Positions 6,389 through 8,741 of a stretch of 8,741 nt of DNA are shown here, one piece after another. Positions within the stretch are counted from its first letter, which is position 1; every line of letters begins with the position of its first letter. The stretch lies in NCBI GenBank assembly GCA_025450255.1, contig JANWHV010000248.1, positions 1 through 8,741 of the forward strand, given 5' to 3'. Origin of the DNA: Chloroflexota bacterium (GTDB lineage Bacteria; Chloroflexota; UBA5177; JANWHV01). Under the pieces are notes generated by a model that was not told the origin of the DNA, ran no database searches, and saw only the letters and a program-made list of their open reading frames with translations. Made by a program: the position numbers and the translations under genes.

Positions 6389-8377
6389 ATGCGCGTCATC
6401 GCCACCGCCGGGCATATCGATCACGGCAAGTCATCACTGGTGAAGGCCCTTACCGGCGTGGATCCCGATCGATTGCCCGAGGAAAAAGCGCGCGGCATGA
6501 CTATCGAGCTTGGCTTTGCCCGGCTTGATCTTGGCGCAGGCATTATGGCCGGGGTGATCGATGTACCGGGCCACGAGCGCTTTGTCCGCCATATGGTTGC
6601 AGGCGCCGGTGGCATAGACCTTGCGCTGTTGGCGATCGCCGCCGACGAGGCCCTGATGCCCCAGACATACGAGCATGTCGCCATTCTCGATCTGCTTGGC
6701 GTTCGACGCGGGGTCGTGGCGCTGACAAAGGCCGATCTGGTTGACGAGGAATGGCTCTCGCTTGTGATCGAGGAAGTGCGGACGGCGTTGAGCGGAACGA
6801 GCCTTGACGGCAGCCCGATTGTTCCGTGCAGCAGCGTTACCGGACTCGGTCTTGATACGCTGCGGGCCACGCTCGTCGAGGCATTGACGCGGATACCCGA
6901 GCGGCGCGATCGTGGCCGGCCGCGTCTTGCGGTCGACCGGGTCTTTACCAGTAGCGGGCACGGCACGATCGTAACTGGGACCCTGCTTGACGGACGTTTG
7001 ACCGGCGGCCAGGAAGTTGAGATCGCGCCGTCGGGGCGGCGGGCCAGAATCAGGACGCTGCAATCGCACGGCGAACGATTAGAAACCGCCACGCCGGGGC
7101 GGCGCGTAGCGGTGAACCTCGCCGGCATCGCGGTCTCGGACATCGATCGCGGCATGGTGCTGTGTCTGCCGGGCGATATACCGGCCGTGCACCATATCGA
7201 TCTTCGCGTCAGAACACTTCCCGCTGCCTGGATGCGCGATGGTGTCCGGCGAGAAGCGGAGGTTGTGTTAGCGCACAATACGTCGGTCACGCTTCATACG
7301 GGAGCAGTTGAGGCGGGGGGACGAATTCGGCTGCTCGACGCCGACACGCTGAAGCCAGACGAGCAGGGATGGGCGCAGATCAAGCTGGAATCGCCCATTG
7401 CCGCGCTCCGTGGCGATCGCTGTGTCTTGCGCATACCGAGTCCCGCGCGCACCGTGGCGGGGGGCGTAATCGTGGCAGTGAACCCCCGCCGTCACCGGCG
7501 ATTCTCGCGGCCGGTGCTGGATCGGCTGGAACGCATGGCGGTTTCCACGCCGGAAGAGCGTGTGCTTGACGCCGTGGCAACCGAGCCGCTGACCGCGTCC
7601 GATCTTGTCGCGCGCGTCGACGTGCCGCGTGCCGCCATTGAGGCCGCGATCGATACGCTCCGCGGCGCGGGGCTGATAGTGCCGTTGGCCGGCGAGAAAT
7701 CTAGCGGCTCACTACCTGAACGGCCGGCGGAGCTTGCCTCGGCGCCCGATTGGTCGGCGTACTGGGCAACGCCTGCCTGGCTGAACCAGGCTCTCGATCG
7801 GGCGCTGCGAACGCTCAGCGCGTATCATCATAGATTCCCCTTGCGTCGCGGCATGCCCAGCGAGGCATTGCGCGCCGCGTTGAGTGTCCCACGCCGTCCC
7901 TGGGCGGATCTGGTCCGGGCCTGGCGGGCATCGGGGCGACTCGGCGAAAGCGGCGGCATCGTGAGTGTTGCCGGCCATGTTGTTCGGCTTGGCGATGATC
8001 AACGTAGGGCCGCGGAAAATTGGCTGCGACAACTGGACGCATCGCCATTCTCTCCACCGTCCGGTCATGAGCTCGCGCCAATCGACGGCGAGATCCTGCA
8101 GGCAATGATCGCCACGGGCGATCCGGTTTGCCTCGCCGAAGGGCTGTATGTGCGAGCGAGCGTTTTCGCCGCCATGCGCGACGAGGCGCTGCGCACTATC
8201 GACGGCGAGGGAGACGTGGACGTTGCCCGTCTGCGGGACTCGTTCCAATCGAGCAGACGCATAGCCCTAGCTCTGCTGGAGCACCTTGACGACTTGCACG
8301 TTACTCGACGAGTCGGCGACGTTCGCGTGCGCGGATCCGCCGCGCCTGGCGACCCGCTGCGCGGTGAGCGGCACTGA
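6389..8377 (+). CDS. selB: Selenocysteine-specific translation elongation factor SelB
   Basis: SelB binds GTP, Sec-tRNA(Sec) and the SECIS RNA hairpin, and delivers selenocysteine to UGA codons on the ribosome. From ATG 6389 the protein has 662 residues (E. coli SelB has 614). It shows the P-loop GHIDHGKS (8-15), the SelB-typical RLPEEKARGMTIELG switch region, DVPGH (58-62), TKAD (113-116) and SSVTG. EF-Tu-like beta-barrel domains follow (DRVFTSSGHGTIVTGT and VAVNLAGI). Winged-helix repeats occupy the C-terminal third and end in SSRRIALALLEHLDD plus TRRVGDVRVR, which matches the SECIS-binding fourth winged helix. The ATG is chosen because SelB proteins normally begin immediately before IATAGH. 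It lacks a clear ribosome site. An alternative TTG at 6326, preceded by AAGG at 6314-6317 with 8-base spacing, would add 21 residues. The 6227-6388 interval otherwise contains nothing I can identify. No selA lies next to it. Confidence 0.95.
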   Translation: MRVIATAGHIDHGKSSLVKALTGVDPDRLPEEKARGMTIELGFARLDLGAGIMAGVIDVPGHERFVRHMVAGAGGIDLALLAIAADEALMPQTYEHVAILDLLGVRRGVVALTKADLVDEEWLSLVIEEVRTALSGTSLDGSPIVPCSSVTGLGLDTLRATLVEALTRIPERRDRGRPRLAVDRVFTSSGHGTIVTGTLLDGRLTGGQEVEIAPSGRRARIRTLQSHGERLETATPGRRVAVNLAGIAVSDIDRGMVLCLPGDIPAVHHIDLRVRTLPAAWMRDGVRREAEVVLAHNTSVTLHTGAVEAGGRIRLLDADTLKPDEQGWAQIKLESPIAALRGDRCVLRIPSPARTVAGGVIVAVNPRRHRRFSRPVLDRLERMAVSTPEERVLDAVATEPLTASDLVARVDVPRAAIEAAIDTLRGAGLIVPLAGEKSSGSLPERPAELASAPDWSAYWATPAWLNQALDRALRTLSAYHHRFPLRRGMPSEALRAALSVPRRPWADLVRAWRASGRLGESGGIVSVAGHVVRLGDDQRRAAENWLRQLDASPFSPPSGHELAPIDGEILQAMIATGDPVCLAEGLYVRASVFAAMRDEALRTIDGEGDVDVARLRDSFQSSRRIALALLEHLDDLHVTRRVGDVRVRGSAAPGDPLRGERH

Positions 8378-8665
8378 ATGACGCTTGCGCACGGCCATCC
8401 TTCTCGCGCCTGTTGCGCGCGCGCCGCGTAACGTGGATGCACTTGCCATCTTCGTAGATGCGGGATAGGCGCGAGGCGTGGCGCTCAGCCTGCTTACCGA
8501 GGCACGGCGCCGCTGCTTGGCAAGAACGCCAATGCCGGCAATCGCCGAGCCTACGGCCAGTACGAGCAAGAGATCGCCTGAAAACAGGGCGAGCAAAAGA
8601 GCAACCACCAAGAAGATGATGCTGCCCGCTTGCCAGCCGGTTGTCGTTCGCTTTTCAGGATACAA
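8267..8665 (-). CDS. Hypothetical small two-helix membrane protein, overlapping the 3' end of selB
   Basis: This is a 132-residue ORF starting at TTG (8665-8663). An in-frame TAG just upstream rules out an earlier start. AGGGG (plus-strand 8675-8679) lies 9 bases before it, a good ribosome-binding site, and a promoter-like pair lies further upstream. Residues about 15-28 and 32-49 are strongly hydrophobic, separated by a SGD turn, and flanked by KR near the N-terminus and KQRRR after the second helix. This predicts an inner-membrane hairpin with both ends in the cytoplasm. The remaining 80 residues are basic, Ala/Arg/Ser-rich and of low complexity, and the last 37 codons run antisense to the end of selB. 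I recognise no family. The hydrophobic part and the upstream signals argue for a real gene. The long tail may be spurious, perhaps because a true stop has been lost. Confidence 0.45.
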   Translation of the reverse strand: MYPEKRTTTGWQAGSIIFLVVALLLALFSGDLLLVLAVGSAIAGIGVLAKQRRRASVSRLSATPRAYPASTKMASASTLRGARATGARRMAVRKRHSVPLTAQRVARRGGSAHANVADSSSNVQVVKVLQQS

Positions 8666-8695
8666 GGTACTTTTCCCCTATTTACCCGTGTTTTC

Positions 8696-8724
8696 ATGAT
8701 CGCACAGAATCGACATATTCGCAA
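8696..8724 (-). promoter_or_regulatory. Candidate sigma70-type promoter for the small membrane protein
   Basis: Read on the - strand, TTGCGA (8724-8719) and GATCAT (8701-8696) are separated by 17 bases and match the -35 and -10 consensus at 4 of 6 positions each. A start near 8689 would give a leader of about 24 bases that includes the AGGGG ribosome site before the TTG at 8665. The position relative to the ORF is what makes it credible; the match itself is moderate. Confidence 0.35.
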
Positions 8725-8741
8725 GTTAGTGGACACATCCA

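Noticed and set aside
6421..7290. A 289-codon open frame on the - strand inside selB
   Set aside because: It is Arg/Ser/Pro-rich with no recognisable domain and lies fully antisense to the strongly conserved SelB GTPase region, as expected for a shadow frame in G+C-rich DNA.
7712..8248. A 178-codon - strand frame inside the C-terminal part of selB
   Set aside because: No domain, and antisense to the conserved winged-helix repeats; treated as a shadow.
8451..8464. Small inverted repeat CATCT-TCGT-AGATG
   Set aside because: The 5-bp stem is too short, flanks do not extend it, there is no T-run, and it lies within the - strand ORF.
8378..8741. Possible tRNA-Sec gene downstream of selB
   Set aside because: No T-arm consensus, long acceptor stem or UCA anticodon arm could be found on either strand by eye.

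Overview
The window comes from a bacterium with visibly G+C-rich DNA. All four large genes are on the + strand, and one small probable gene on the - strand converges on the last of them. The taxon cannot be fixed from the sequence. The beta-oxidation genes have the FadE/FadN layout (a VLCAD-like acyl-CoA dehydrogenase plus a protein with its dehydrogenase half first and its hydratase half second) known from Bacillus and several other phyla. The two promoter-like sites resemble sigma70 sites.

Positions 1-3410 hold two fatty-acid beta-oxidation genes in an apparent operon. The first is the 3' part of an acyl-CoA dehydrogenase gene (its 5' end lies outside the window). Two bases later comes a complete bifunctional 3-hydroxyacyl-CoA dehydrogenase/enoyl-CoA hydratase. 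Together they cover the first oxidation, the hydration and the second oxidation of the cycle. No thiolase gene is present in the window. Positions 3411-3614 are non-coding and carry a promoter-like site for the next gene.

Positions 3615-4772 encode a soluble coiled-coil/GAF-like/HD-GYP protein, apparently a cyclic-dinucleotide signalling protein. A GC hairpin follows, and then positions 4871-6226 encode a UDP-sugar 6-dehydrogenase of the UDP-GlcNAc/UDP-ManNAc type. Both proteins are intact and well conserved as folds, but each has lost residues central to chemistry. The HD-GYP protein has Arg224 where the first metal-binding His is expected and Thr260 in place of the Lys of HDIGK. The sugar dehydrogenase has Arg273 exactly where the catalytic Cys should be. 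These substitutions are the most noteworthy observations in the window.

Positions 6389-8377 encode SelB, the selenocysteine-specific elongation factor, complete from its GTPase motifs to the C-terminal SECIS-binding winged helix. No selA, selD, tRNA-Sec gene or selenoprotein gene is visible nearby. Downstream on the - strand, a two-helix membrane protein ORF with its own ribosome-binding site and promoter-like sequence runs about 111 bases antisense into the 3' end of selB.

I did not find a convincing new multigene system. The best leads are the two altered active sites, the isolated selB and the overlapping small membrane protein. All alignments were made by eye from remembered family motifs.
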